From NCBI RefSeq assembly GCF_017086445.1, contig NZ_CP070968.1, positions 620,001 through 684,000 on the forward strand: a stretch of DNA of 64,000 nt, read 5' to 3'. How positions within the stretch are numbered: the stretch's first letter is position 1; each line of letters starts with the position of its first letter. The notes below the pieces were generated by a model. That model made no database searches and was not told the DNA's origin. It saw nothing but the letters and a program-made list of their open reading frames with translations. Of the stretch, positions 8,063 to 16,621 are shown in pieces. Source of the stretch: Brevundimonas fontaquae. GTDB taxonomy: Bacteria > Pseudomonadota > Alphaproteobacteria > Caulobacterales > Caulobacteraceae. The position numbers were made by a program, and so were the translations under genes.

Positions 8063-8860
8063 TCAGTCCAGTCGCCGCTGCCGCACAATGACTTCTGAGA
8101 TGTACCGCGCGAGCGCGACGGGATCTTCGACGTGGGCGAGATGGCCCTGTCCGGCCAGACGGTCCACCGTGGCGGTTGGCATGGCGCTGGAAAAGCGATC
8201 GAACGCTGCGCCGTAGGGCGCATGACCGACATTCAGTTCGCCGATGATCAGGCTGATGGGTGCGCCGATCGCCCCGTAGTCCTCATAGGACGGCTCGAAC
8301 CGGTCGATCGCAGCGAGTTCTTCCGCGAGCGGCAGCGACAGTCGGCAGAGGTTTTCCCATGCGGGTGTCTGGCGCAGCACCCTTACATACTCGGCATCAA
8401 AACCCGACACGTCGATATTGATGATCTCGACAGCGCGGTCTGCATCGCCGCGGGCGAGCGCGCTGCGGATCGGGTCGATCGCTTCGGGGACGAAGGGACG
8501 CGATACGGGCTCGTAGGCCGTCAGCGAAAGCACGGGAAGACCTTGGGCCGCCGCCTCGACCGCAATAAGCCCGCCGTAGCTCCACCCAAACAGGTGCACG
8601 GGCTCTCCGATGGCGGATACCAGACTGGAGACATCGTCGATTTCGGTCGGGATACCATAGTCGGGTCCGAGATCCGGACTGGGCGTTCTTCCCCGACGGT
8701 TGACGATCACGACAGGATTAGACGCGGCGATCGCGTCTCCGACCGGCAGCCAGCTTTCGGCATCGGCCATCACGCCCGGAACGATCACCAACGGGGCTCC
8801 GCGGCCCGGACGGCGAAGGGCGCCCAAGTGGCCATATTCGATCGGCTCGTAGTCGGTCAT
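8063..8860 (-). CDS. Alpha/beta-hydrolase
   Basis: The 265-residue protein has the core alpha/beta-hydrolase layout: oxyanion-side segment VIVPGVMADAESW, nucleophile elbow GWSYGG near residue 94, and a C-terminal histidine in GQGHLAHVEDP. A cytoplasmic esterase or lactonase-like role is likely; the substrate cannot be told. AGGAG precedes the ATG. A fragment of a paralogue lies at 5475-5560, and a broken ABM gene follows it downstream, suggesting it once formed part of the ECF41-controlled unit. Confidence 0.85.
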   Translation of the reverse strand: MTDYEPIEYGHLGALRRPGRGAPLVIVPGVMADAESWLPVGDAIAASNPVVIVNRRGRTPSPDLGPDYGIPTEIDDVSSLVSAIGEPVHLFGWSYGGLIAVEAAAQGLPVLSLTAYEPVSRPFVPEAIDPIRSALARGDADRAVEIINIDVSGFDAEYVRVLRQTPAWENLCRLSLPLAEELAAIDRFEPSYEDYGAIGAPISLIIGELNVGHAPYGAAFDRFSSAMPTATVDRLAGQGHLAHVEDPVALARYISEVIVRQRRLD

Positions 8861-9170
8861 CTGTGCTTCTCCTCATCGGACGAGATGTCGTGGGAGGTTG
8901 GCCACTAATCAACCCAAGCGGCGATAGGGCCTGACGACATCTCCACCGTACGAGCGCTGGTCCGTTGGCGCTCAGAACAACTTGCCATGGCTGCAAGACG
9001 GTGGGTTCGCCGCTGCCCTGGCCGATCATGGAATTGGCCATGATGTTTGTTGCGCCGGTCTGCAGTGACCGTCGCCGACACAGTCGATTCAAGGGCATCA
9101 AGCGGAGTGTCGCGGCCTGATCAAGACGGCATTCATCCCTGGGCCGAACAGAAAGCAAAGGAGTGAGGCT
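8861..9170. other. 310-bp intergenic stretch
   Basis: This lies between two divergent genes (hydrolase and SDR). I see no ORF with family features. It must hold both promoters, but no convincing -35/-10 or operator palindrome stands out. AAGGAG at 9158-9163 is the SDR ribosome site. Confidence 0.4.
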
Positions 9171-9941
9171 TTGAATATGCTCAAGGATAAGGTCGCCATC
9201 GTTACTGGAGCGAGTTCCGGAATCGGTTATGCGTCCGCAAGGCTGTTTGCTCAGCAAGGGGCCAGGGTCGTCGTGGCCGCACGACGCAAGGTGGAACTGG
9301 ACGCGCTCGTCAGCGAAATCAAAAAGTCCGGAGGACAGGCGATCGCTTTGGCGGGCGACGTGCGGGACGAAGAGCATGCCAAGGCTCTCGTCGCGCTCGC
9401 AGTGAGCCACTTCGGCGGGCTCGATATCGCCTTCAACAACGCGGGTTCGAGCGGAGAGATGGCACCGGTACCAGATCTGTCCGTCGGCGGATGGCGTGAT
9501 ACGATCGACACGAACCTCACCAGCGCGTTCCTTGGAGCGAAGTACCAGGTACCTGCCATGATCGAACGCGGCGGGGGCTCGATCCTGTTCACGTCGAGTT
9601 TTGTCGGCAACACGGTGGGTTTCCCGGGCAGCAGTGCCTATGCGGCTGCGAAAGCGGGGGTCGTCGGCCTGACCAAGGTGCTCGCCGCTGAGTTCGGTGC
9701 GAAGGGTATTCGGGCCAACGCCATTCTTCCGGGCGGCACCGACACCCCGGCCAACCACGCCAATGCACCGGGAGCCCCAGACGGCACCCGCGAGTTTATC
9801 GAGGGTCTCCACGCCTTGAAGCGCTTGGCACAGCCCGAGGAGATTGCGCAGTCTGCCCTCCACCTCGTCTCCGACGCGTCAAGTTTCGTCACAGGCGTCG
9901 CGCTCCTGGTCGATGGCGGTGTTTCGATCAACCGTACCTGA
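9171..9941 (+). CDS. SDR-family oxidoreductase
   Basis: Classical short-chain dehydrogenase: cofactor motif TGASSGIG (residues ~12-19), NNAG around 90, catalytic Ser in ILFTSSF, YAAAK, and the C-terminal LVDGGVS. The arginine in VVAARRK suggests NADP(H). About 256 residues is typical. The start is decided by AAGGAG at 9158-9163, which is 7 bases from TTG 9171 but 13 from ATG 9177; a TTG start is therefore favoured. It precedes a SnoaL-like gene on the same strand. The substrate is unknown. Confidence 0.9.
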   Translation: MNMLKDKVAIVTGASSGIGYASARLFAQQGARVVVAARRKVELDALVSEIKKSGGQAIALAGDVRDEEHAKALVALAVSHFGGLDIAFNNAGSSGEMAPVPDLSVGGWRDTIDTNLTSAFLGAKYQVPAMIERGGGSILFTSSFVGNTVGFPGSSAYAAAKAGVVGLTKVLAAEFGAKGIRANAILPGGTDTPANHANAPGAPDGTREFIEGLHALKRLAQPEEIAQSALHLVSDASSFVTGVALLVDGGVSINRT

Positions 9942-10107
9942 CAATCAGCGTACTTCGGCAGAACTCCAGTCGGCGAAAATCGCATACGAAGTAGTTCGCG
10001 AAGAAATCGAACATGGCTGCTCGCGGCGTAGCGCTCCAGTGAAACCTATCCGGAACGCTGTGGATGGGTCAGTCGCAGCACGATTTAATAGTAGAAGGAA
10101 TGAAATT

Positions 10108-10557
10108 ATGACAAAAGAAGACTCCAACAAGACTGTTGTTGGCCGATGGTTTGATGGTTTCTGGGGTAACCCATGGAATCCCGATATCATCGACGAGCTT
10201 GCTGCTCCGGATATGCTTTTGCAATATTCGCTGCACGAGCCTCGCCGTGGCCATGATGACATCAGAGCGTTCATGCAGGGCTTTCGAGAGGCGTTCCCGG
10301 ATCTTGAGTTTGGCGGCGCGGCGGATCTCATCGCTGAAGGCGATTATGTCGTCGGGCGTTGGAAGGGAGGCGGTACGCACACAGGTCCCGCCTTCAGTGA
10401 TTTTCTTATCGGGTCGCTTCCTGCGAAATCGGGCCGGAAAATGCATTTTACCGGAACGACCGTTCTGCGCGTCGAGAACGGCAAGATCGCCGAAGAAATC
10501 GGTCTTGATGACGGGGTGGCCGCGCTTCAGCAACTCGAGCTCATCCGCGCGGTCTGA
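10108..10557 (+). CDS. SnoaL-like ester-cyclase-type protein
   Basis: The 149-residue protein (RRGHDDIRAFMQGFREAFPDLEF, then GTHTGPAF, then HFTGTTVLRVENGKIAEEIGLDD) is a typical SnoaL-like NTF2-fold polypeptide of the 'ester cyclase' group. Such proteins often bind or isomerise small hydrophobic molecules. AGAAGGA precedes the ATG at 10108. The leader between this and the SDR is AT-richer than its neighbours, a hint of separate origin. Confidence 0.82.
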   Translation: MTKEDSNKTVVGRWFDGFWGNPWNPDIIDELAAPDMLLQYSLHEPRRGHDDIRAFMQGFREAFPDLEFGGAADLIAEGDYVVGRWKGGGTHTGPAFSDFLIGSLPAKSGRKMHFTGTTVLRVENGKIAEEIGLDDGVAALQQLELIRAV

Positions 10558-10929
10558 GACAGTTCGACGTTGAATGCGTGGGCGGGTGATCCGACCCGAC
10601 AAGTATGTGTTCTGACCCGCTCAATGACTGTTGCCACGCCGCGACCCTGCAGGGTCGCGGCGTGGTGCGATGTCTCCGCATGCCCTGGGCGGGGATTGGA
10701 ACAGGCCTCGCAGCACATGACGAACAATAGGCCGGAGGTATTGTCTGCGCCGCATGCGAGCGGCGAGGTTGGCCCACGATAACAGGAGAAAGGGCAGACG
10801 ATATCGTCGGTACGGCAATGTCTGGACGCACGCGATGATAGTAGTCGATTTGAAAGCAAGACCCAGGGTGTGGGCAACGTCAAAGGTCGCCATGAGGATC
10901 CTGTACAAAGAAATCCGAAAGATCCAGCC
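10558..10929. other. 372-bp gap with a perfect palindrome
   Basis: No supportable gene lies here. The notable content is a perfect 32-bp palindrome at 10634-10665. The rest has several overlapping frames on both strands but none with recognisable family features. Confidence 0.4.
10634..10665. repeat. Perfect 32-bp palindrome without loop
   Basis: The half-site CCACGCCGCGACCCTG is followed directly by its exact reverse complement, centred on CTGCAG. There is no spacer and no T tract after it, so it is not a standard terminator. It lies about 75 bases past the SnoaL-like gene and 265 before ada. Confidence 0.85.
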
Positions 10930-12018
10930 ATGAGCCCGCATCCCGTACAACGGCCAAGTTCAAAGCAAACGACCACAACCGAGGACCCGCGTTGGGCGCG
11001 TGTTGTTGCGCGTGATCGGTCGATGGACGGTCAGTTCTACTATTCGGTTGCCACAACCGGAATCTATTGCCGCCCGTCGTGCGCATCGCGGACGGCCAAT
11101 CCGAAAAACGTACGCTTCCACGACAGCATCGCCGACGCGGAAGCCGCCGGGTTCCGGGCCTGCAGACGTTGCAAACCCGATGAGCCCTCCACCGACGTTC
11201 AGAATGCTAAACTGGTTGCGCGTGTCTGCCGTCTGATCGAGCAGGCAGAAGAGATCCCGTCGCTCGATGAACTGGCCAAGACCGTCAATCTGAGCTCAAG
11301 CTATTTCCATCGTGTTTTCAGAAGTGTGACCGGCGTGACGCCGCGTGACTATGCCGTGGCTCACCGCTCCCGCAAGGTTCGCGACCAGCTCGGCCGCAGC
11401 AACTCCATCACAGAGGCCATATACGATGCTGGATTCAATTCGAGCGGGCGCTTCTACGAAAAATCAGACGAGATGCTTGGCATGACTCCCTCTGACTATC
11501 GGGCAGGTGGAGCAAATTCCGAAATCCGTTTTGCCGTCGGCGAATGTTCGCTGGGCTCGGTCGTGGTGGCCAGGAGCGAGAAGGGTGTGTGCGCGATCCT
11601 GTTGGGCGATGACCCGGATGTGTTGGTGCGGGATCTGCAGGACCGCTTTCCTCGTGCGCGGCTCATCGGCGGTGATGCCCAGTTCGAAGCTCTTGTCGGA
11701 CAGGTGGTGGGCCTCATCGAGGCTCCGGCGCTCGGCCTGGACCTCCCGCTGGACATCCGGGGCACAGCGTTCCAACAGCGTGTCTGGGCGGCCCTCCGGC
11801 AGATACCCGTCGGCGCAACAGCGACCTATACCGACATCGCGCGAGAAATCGGAGCTCCCAAATCGGTCCGGGCGGTAGCGGGCGCTTGCGCGGCCAATGC
11901 CCTGGCGGTCGCGATCCCCTGTCACCGAGTGGTGAAAAGCGATGGTTCACTGTCGGGCTATCGGTGGGGGGTCGAGCGCAAACGCGCCTTGATCGATCGG
12001 GAAGCCCAGGCCGCTTGA
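10930..12018 (+). CDS. ada: Ada: methylphosphotriester/O6-methylguanine methyltransferase and regulator
   Basis: The 362-residue protein has the complete Ada layout. An N-terminal zinc/methyl-acceptor domain carries Cys47, Cys51, Cys78 and Cys81 (YCRPSC, CRRC); an AraC-type HTH follows (IPSLDELAKTVNLSSSYFHRVFRSVTGVTPRDY); the C-terminal MGMT domain has active-site PCHRV with Cys about 331. It removes methyl groups from DNA phosphotriesters and O6-methylguanine and, when methylated, activates the adaptive response. The ATG at 10930 begins MSPHP. A 2OG-Fe(II) oxygenase gene follows on the same strand, a common repair pairing. Confidence 0.95.
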   Translation: MSPHPVQRPSSKQTTTTEDPRWARVVARDRSMDGQFYYSVATTGIYCRPSCASRTANPKNVRFHDSIADAEAAGFRACRRCKPDEPSTDVQNAKLVARVCRLIEQAEEIPSLDELAKTVNLSSSYFHRVFRSVTGVTPRDYAVAHRSRKVRDQLGRSNSITEAIYDAGFNSSGRFYEKSDEMLGMTPSDYRAGGANSEIRFAVGECSLGSVVVARSEKGVCAILLGDDPDVLVRDLQDRFPRARLIGGDAQFEALVGQVVGLIEAPALGLDLPLDIRGTAFQQRVWAALRQIPVGATATYTDIAREIGAPKSVRAVAGACAANALAVAIPCHRVVKSDGSLSGYRWGVERKRALIDREAQAA

Positions 12019-12203
12019 ACCCTGCGGGTGCCGGGGCGACATGCCGTCTGCCGCCCAAGACGCGGCTCGATCCGAAAGCAACAATCGGAGTGTGGCTCCC
12101 GCGCCGTGGTGCGAAGGTGTCGGAGACGAATTGAATGGCGCCGCGATGGCCGCCACCGGCACCGTCAGACCGCGACGGCGCGAAGTCACCGGAAAGGGTT
12201 TCA

Positions 12204-12932
12204 ATGACTACTGCGACGGAATCCCCAGAGGAGGTCTGCCGCCTGGAGGCCATAGACTGGTCGACGGTTTCCGCAGATCTCAACGCAGAAGGCTGGGCCG
12301 TTCTGCCGAACCTCATTTCTGACCATGAGTGCGACGCGATCGCGGGGCGCTATGACCACGCAGAAGGCTTTCGAAGCCATGTCATCATGGCTCGACATGG
12401 CTTCGGGCGTGGCGAATACAAATACTTTGCCTATCCGCTGCCGGTTTTGATCGAGCGGCTACGTACCAAGCTCTACCGGCATCTCTCGCCGGTCGCCAAT
12501 CGTTGGTGCGAGACGATGGGGATGGATGTTCGTTTCCCCGACGATCACGCCGCCTTTATCGAGCGTTGCCGTGCGGCGGGTCAGGCCCGTCCCACGCCAT
12601 TGCTGCTCCGATACGGAAAGGGCGATTACAACTGCCTTCACCAGGATCTTTACGGCGAACACGTGTTCCCCCTGCAGGTCGCGGTCCTTCTCAACGAGCC
12701 AGGGGAGGATTTCGAGGGCGGAGAGTTCGTGCTGACCGAACAGCGCCCTCGCATGCAGTCGCGAGCGATGGTGGTTCCGCTGCGAAAGGGCGACGCTGTG
12801 GTTTTTGCCGTCAACAGTCGGCCGGTACAGGGCACGCGGGGATCCTATCGCGTGAACCTCCGCCACGGCGTCAGTAAGCTGCTGTCAGGCCGGCGCCATA
12901 CGCTGGGGATCATATTCCATGATGCCACCTGA
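12204..12932 (+). CDS. 2OG-Fe(II) dioxygenase encoded next to ada
   Basis: The 242-residue protein has iron ligands HxD in NCLHQDLYGE and a distal histidine/arginine block near SYRVNLRHGVS, with an EDFEGGEFVL strand typical of this dioxygenase fold. Relatives are regularly found beside Ada and are presumed to act in alkylation response, by analogy to AlkB, though it is not AlkB proper. GGAAAGGG upstream decides for ATG 12204. It lies 185 bases after ada, same strand. Confidence 0.85.
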   Translation: MTTATESPEEVCRLEAIDWSTVSADLNAEGWAVLPNLISDHECDAIAGRYDHAEGFRSHVIMARHGFGRGEYKYFAYPLPVLIERLRTKLYRHLSPVANRWCETMGMDVRFPDDHAAFIERCRAAGQARPTPLLLRYGKGDYNCLHQDLYGEHVFPLQVAVLLNEPGEDFEGGEFVLTEQRPRMQSRAMVVPLRKGDAVVFAVNSRPVQGTRGSYRVNLRHGVSKLLSGRRHTLGIIFHDAT

Positions 12933-13271
12933 TCTTTCGGCACTCATTCGCCCGCGCCATGCTGCCAAGGCTTCATCCGGCCAAGCGCGGAGTGATGCGC
13001 CGACGATCCGTCCCGCTTCCAGAGCATGCCTTGAAAACCACGGTTGAGGCGGCGTGGCAGACCCCGAGGTCGGACATCATTTCGCGCGTTGGATGATGTC
13101 GGTGGTTTGCTGGACCGCTTGGTTCCTTGGCATCATCCTATGACCGATCGACGCCGACGCCGCCAATGCCGTCGATGAACAGGATCACCGGCACCGACAA
13201 CTTGGTCACGACGCCCGCCACCTTCACGACGCTCGGCTCTGGGCATCGATAGCGCTCCGAGAGGTTCCGGA
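12933..13271. other. 339-bp gap between convergent genes
   Basis: No gene is supported. An 8-bp inverted repeat, GACATCAT at 13073-13080 and ATGATGTC at 13093-13100, could form a hairpin with a 12-base loop. A minus-strand frame ending near 13138 contains a Walker B-like VILFID segment but no other domain, too little to call. Confidence 0.4.
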
Positions 13272-14300
13272 TCAGGAAACCGATTGCGGCTGGAGCACGT
13301 CGCTTAGCGCCGCCAGGAACGTCCGCGCGTCGAAGAGTTCGCCCGGTGCGCGTACGCCCGCCCACGCCGGCTTCGCTCCGTCCAGCAAGCGAACGCAGGC
13401 TTCGACGACGAGCGGAGCGGTGACCGCGTAGATGTCCCGCCCACTCACTGTCGCCTCGCGCAGTTCCGACCCGTGCCGGGCGCGAACAGACATGGCGAAC
13501 TGCTGGTCCGATCGGCCGAGGGCGTCGCTCGCGCGCGGTGGGGGTGTCGACGTGTCGACCAGATCGGCAAGCGGCTTCCTGTTCATGTAGCTCGTGATCG
13601 CGTCAGCCTTCACGTGACGCGACAGGGAGATGATCTCGGATAACGCGACGCAGGTGACCGGCAGCGACCCGAACGGCTCGGGAAAGCGCCAGACCAGCGC
13701 CGGTGGGGGGGACGGAACGGGAACCAGCACCCCATCGCGAACGATGAGCCGGGTGGCCGTGTTTCGCTCCCCCGTAAGGCGAGTCCCAGGCGTCGGATGC
13801 CAGGAATCAAGCGCAACCGCTATGTCGATCGCGTCGACGTCGGGCCACCCGCCTACAATGCTGGTCACAAGCAGATCGGCAAGTCCGCCGAAAAAAGCCA
13901 TCGCCGGCATAACGACCCGGCCGGCGGACTTTGCACCGTCGTCGAATGTTGCGATCGTATCGAGGACGGTGACCTGTTCTGCGGTCACGTCGAGAACATG
14001 GCAGCCGGATTCGAGCGCCGCAGCGATCACCGGCCGGCCCGTGTCGAAGAACGGGCCGGCACAGTTTATCACAGCGCCAAGGCCGTCGAAGGCACGCATC
14101 AGAGAGGCAGGGTCGCTGACGGATGCGGTCCGAACCTCGCCGTGGTTCAAGGTTGCCTGAAGCGCCGATAACGCAGAACGATCGCGGCCTATCCAACGCG
14201 CGGCCAATCCTCGCCGCGCAAGTTCCGCAGCAACAAAGCGGCCAGTATGGCCATTGGCCCCGAAAATGCCCACGCAGCGGTCCGTCATGTCGTTTTCCAT
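13272..14300 (-). CDS. Saccharopine-dehydrogenase-like NAD(P)-binding protein
   Basis: The 342-residue protein opens with a Rossmann motif (GIFGANGHTGRFVAAELARRGL) and matches the saccharopine dehydrogenase-like family, with GAVINCAGPFFDTG and GCHVLDVTAEQ. These proteins, such as trans-acting enoyl reductases, reduce diverse substrates. ATG 14300 or 14288 (MTDRC) may be used. The start lies against the TetR-type operator at 14303-14341 and the gene is divergent from a TetR gene, so it is very likely TetR-repressed. Confidence 0.85.
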   Translation of the reverse strand: MENDMTDRCVGIFGANGHTGRFVAAELARRGLAARWIGRDRSALSALQATLNHGEVRTASVSDPASLMRAFDGLGAVINCAGPFFDTGRPVIAAALESGCHVLDVTAEQVTVLDTIATFDDGAKSAGRVVMPAMAFFGGLADLLVTSIVGGWPDVDAIDIAVALDSWHPTPGTRLTGERNTATRLIVRDGVLVPVPSPPPALVWRFPEPFGSLPVTCVALSEIISLSRHVKADAITSYMNRKPLADLVDTSTPPPRASDALGRSDQQFAMSVRARHGSELREATVSGRDIYAVTAPLVVEACVRLLDGAKPAWAGVRAPGELFDARTFLAALSDVLQPQSVS

Positions 14301-14302
14301 AC

Positions 14303-14341
14303 GCTACCGATCGGTATCGCTTTATGATACCGATCGGTAGC
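14303..14341. promoter_or_regulatory. TetR-type operator pair between divergent genes
   Basis: Two copies of TACCGATCGGTA (14305-14316 and 14328-14339) sit inside a larger perfect inverted repeat: GCTACCGATCGGTATC, 7-base spacer, then its exact reverse complement. Position between the saccharopine-dehydrogenase-like gene and the TetR gene indicates an operator for both. Two dyads suggest binding by two repressor dimers. Confidence 0.85.
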
Positions 14342-14392
14342 GCTGTCAATCAGCACATGGTAGAGCGTCAGTTGGCTTGGCCCCGGGAAATT

Positions 14393-14968
14393 ATGATCGA
14401 TTCTGTTCTCGCAACATCTAACAGCGCACGAGAGACCGTGCTGTGGATAGCCTCAGACCTGTTTTACCGCGGGGGTGTCCGTGCGGTTGGCATGGAACTG
14501 ATCGTCGAGAGGTCAGGCGTCGCCAAAACAACGATCTACCGTCACTTTCCCACGAAGGACGCGCTCATCGAGGCGTTCCTGGAGCGTGAGGACCATGATT
14601 TCTGGCGACAGTGGGAGGCGGTGGTCGGATCCCATGCGGGAGAGCCCCGACGGGCGCTTTCGGCCTTGTGCGACTGGATTGGCGACAGGGTATCGCGGGA
14701 CAGTTACCGGGGTTGCCCTCAAATCAATGTGGCTGCCGAGTTTGCCGACGTTGGACATCCCGCGCGAAAGGTCGCGCATCGCCATAAATCAGAGATGGTG
14801 GAGAGACTCACCGCGCTGTGTCGAGAACTGGATATGTCAACTGCACCGTTGCGGGCGCATCAGATCGGATTGCTTTTCGATGGCGCATTCATGAGCAACG
14901 GACGCCTCGGCAACGTCGGTGCCGCATGGATCCTCAACGACGCTGTGGAGCGGTTGGTCGGAAGTTGA
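14393..14968 (+). CDS. TetR-family repressor
   Basis: The N-terminal HTH is typical (AVGMELIVERSGVAKTTIYRHFPTKDALIEAFL) and the remainder is the helical ligand-binding domain; 191 residues fits. The ATG at 14393 places helix 1 about 12 residues in, as usual; an upstream ATG at 14357 is possible. It probably represses itself and the divergent saccharopine-dehydrogenase-like gene through the operator at 14303-14341. Confidence 0.9.
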   Translation: MIDSVLATSNSARETVLWIASDLFYRGGVRAVGMELIVERSGVAKTTIYRHFPTKDALIEAFLEREDHDFWRQWEAVVGSHAGEPRRALSALCDWIGDRVSRDSYRGCPQINVAAEFADVGHPARKVAHRHKSEMVERLTALCRELDMSTAPLRAHQIGLLFDGAFMSNGRLGNVGAAWILNDAVERLVGS

Positions 14969-15443
14969 AGTATCCCGAGGTGCGCCAAGCGCCCTTGCCG
15001 CCGATCGGCGTTGTCGAAATAAGGAAGCCACAGATTGACGGCGCGCCAGGCCCCGGATTTCTCCTTCAATCACCCACCCATGGGAGAGGAAGAGACGGGC
15101 AATCTCGCGCCTTTTGGCACGTGACGGCGAACCGGACTTGGTCGATCTCCGGAGAATCGAGCGTCGTTTGCTGGCGTCCGTGCAGAATATCGCGCCACGG
15201 CGTGCGGTCGGCGGCGCTGGCGTGCCACGCCCACGAAGATGAGCGCTAGATCTGCGCCACGGCCATCCAAGACCACACCCAACATCTGATGCGCCGATGG
15301 CCATTCACTGGGTCTCAAAAGCGATGGAAGCATTTCATTGTCGAGCGGCCAGAGATGGCGTTCCGGCGTGTGCCTGCGGGGCACTTCTGCGTGGTTCGTG
15401 CGTTTTTAACGCCGCTCGCAGTTCTGCCGTTGGAGACACAGAC
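14969..15443. other. 475-bp gap with a short repeat shared with 31.4 kb
   Basis: No gene is supported. Bases ~15182-15225 resemble 31371-31414 (shared blocks GCAGAA.ATCGC, GGCGT, GCTGGCG; roughly 30 of 44 positions). I cannot tell whether this is an IS remnant or an old gene fragment. The promoter for the SnoaL-like gene at 15444 should lie at the right end. Confidence 0.35.
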
Positions 15444-15857
15444 ATGGTATCGAAGAACGAGATGTTCGAAGACTTCCTGAGCCGCAGGGAATCAGTTTCC
15501 ACCGAGTACATCAATGGCGAGGCCGACGGCTTATTAGGCGTCTCCACATCAACCGATCCGGCAACCTTCTTTCCGCCCAGCGGTGCACGCATCAGGGGTG
15601 CTGATCGCGTGAACGCCGCAAATGAAGAAGGCGCACAAGCCTTCGGTCCAGGCAGTTCCGGCCGTTTCGAGATTTTGCAGTCCTGGTCGAGCGGTGATCT
15701 CGGCTTCTGGGCTGGGATCCAGCATGCCGAGGTCATGTTGCAGGGCAAGGATGTCCCTGTCGCGATGCAGTTGCGCACGACCGAAGTATTTCGTCGGGAG
15801 GATGGCGATTGGAAACTCGTGCATCGGCACGCCGACATGCTGGAGCCGGAAGGATGA
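15444..15857 (+). CDS. SnoaL/DUF4440-like protein
   Basis: The 137-residue product has the ketosteroid-isomerase-like pattern (FFPPSGARIRGADRVNAANEEGAQAF and, at the end, LRTTEVFRREDGDWKLVHRHADML), as in YybH/DUF4440 proteins. GGAG precedes the ATG at 15444. Its stop overlaps the start of the next hydrolase gene (ATGATG at 15854), so the two form an operon and probably act on the same small molecule. Confidence 0.82.
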   Translation: MVSKNEMFEDFLSRRESVSTEYINGEADGLLGVSTSTDPATFFPPSGARIRGADRVNAANEEGAQAFGPGSSGRFEILQSWSSGDLGFWAGIQHAEVMLQGKDVPVAMQLRTTEVFRREDGDWKLVHRHADMLEPEG

Positions 15858-16621
15858 TGCGGCGAACTTTCGTCAACGACGGGTTGACGTTCTCCTATCT
15901 CGACCAGGGCGGATCAGGCACGCCTATCATAGCGCTCCATGCCTATTGGATGGAATCCGGCACATACGAAGGCTTGGCCGAGGCCCTTGCGCCGGAGTGG
16001 CGCATTATCGCTCTCGATCAGCGCGGTCATGGTTATAGCAGCCATTCGAATGACCTTTCCTGGGATGCGTTCATCAGTGACCTTGGTGCGTTTCTGGACC
16101 ACCTGCATCTCGGCGACCCGGTGATACTCGCCGGCAACTCGCTTGGTGGAACGGTCGCCTTCCGGTTTGCGGCGCGCTATCCTCAACGGGTCAGCGCCAT
16201 GATCCTAGAGGAGTCTCCGGCGGAGGAGGATTCCGACCTGGACTTCATGCGCCAATGGGCCGGCGTCTACCCAACGCGAGAAGCGCTGAAGGAAAAGATC
16301 GGCGAGCGACTCGCCTGGTCAGTCGAACCGTCCTTCCGGCAAACGACCGAGGGGTGGACCCTGGCTTTCTCCCCCGCGGCGCTGGCCGACGCTCAGAGCG
16401 GGCTCAACGGCGACTTCTGGGACGACTGGCGTTCGACCGACTGTCCGACCTTGCTTGTTCGAGGTCGCCACAGTCGTGCCGTCGAGGGCGACGTCTTGGA
16501 AAGCATGTCCGTCGAGCGCCCCAATACGACCCTCGTCACGCTCGATGCGGGGCATGTGGTGCATCACGATAAGCCCGAAGCCTTTGCCGATGAGGTGCGA
16601 AAGTTTCTAACCGCCCGCTAG
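15854..16621 (+). CDS. Alpha/beta-hydrolase
   Basis: The 255-residue protein carries LDQGGSGTPIIALHAYWMES, DQRGHGYS, nucleophile elbow GNSLGG near residue 97 and a C-terminal DAGHVVHH histidine. It overlaps the preceding SnoaL-like gene by 4 bases. Its TAG stop lies in the palindromic CTAG at 16618-16621, which also supplies the stop of the convergent MerR gene. The substrate is unknown. Confidence 0.87.
   Translation: MMRRTFVNDGLTFSYLDQGGSGTPIIALHAYWMESGTYEGLAEALAPEWRIIALDQRGHGYSSHSNDLSWDAFISDLGAFLDHLHLGDPVILAGNSLGGTVAFRFAARYPQRVSAMILEESPAEEDSDLDFMRQWAGVYPTREALKEKIGERLAWSVEPSFRQTTEGWTLAFSPAALADAQSGLNGDFWDDWRSTDCPTLLVRGRHSRAVEGDVLESMSVERPNTTLVTLDAGHVVHHDKPEAFADEVRKFLTAR

Noticed and set aside
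8718..9863. 381-codon minus-strand frame over the SDR gene
   Set aside because: Overlaps the SDR and hydrolase genes and lacks recognisable motifs.
10621..10950. Minus-strand frame before ada with a hydrophobic, arginine-rich product
   Set aside because: I could not match it to a transposase or any family; it covers the palindrome and the ada start.
13138..13271. Walker B-like VILFID segment on the minus strand
   Set aside because: No Walker A or other ATPase motif nearby; too short to separate from chance.
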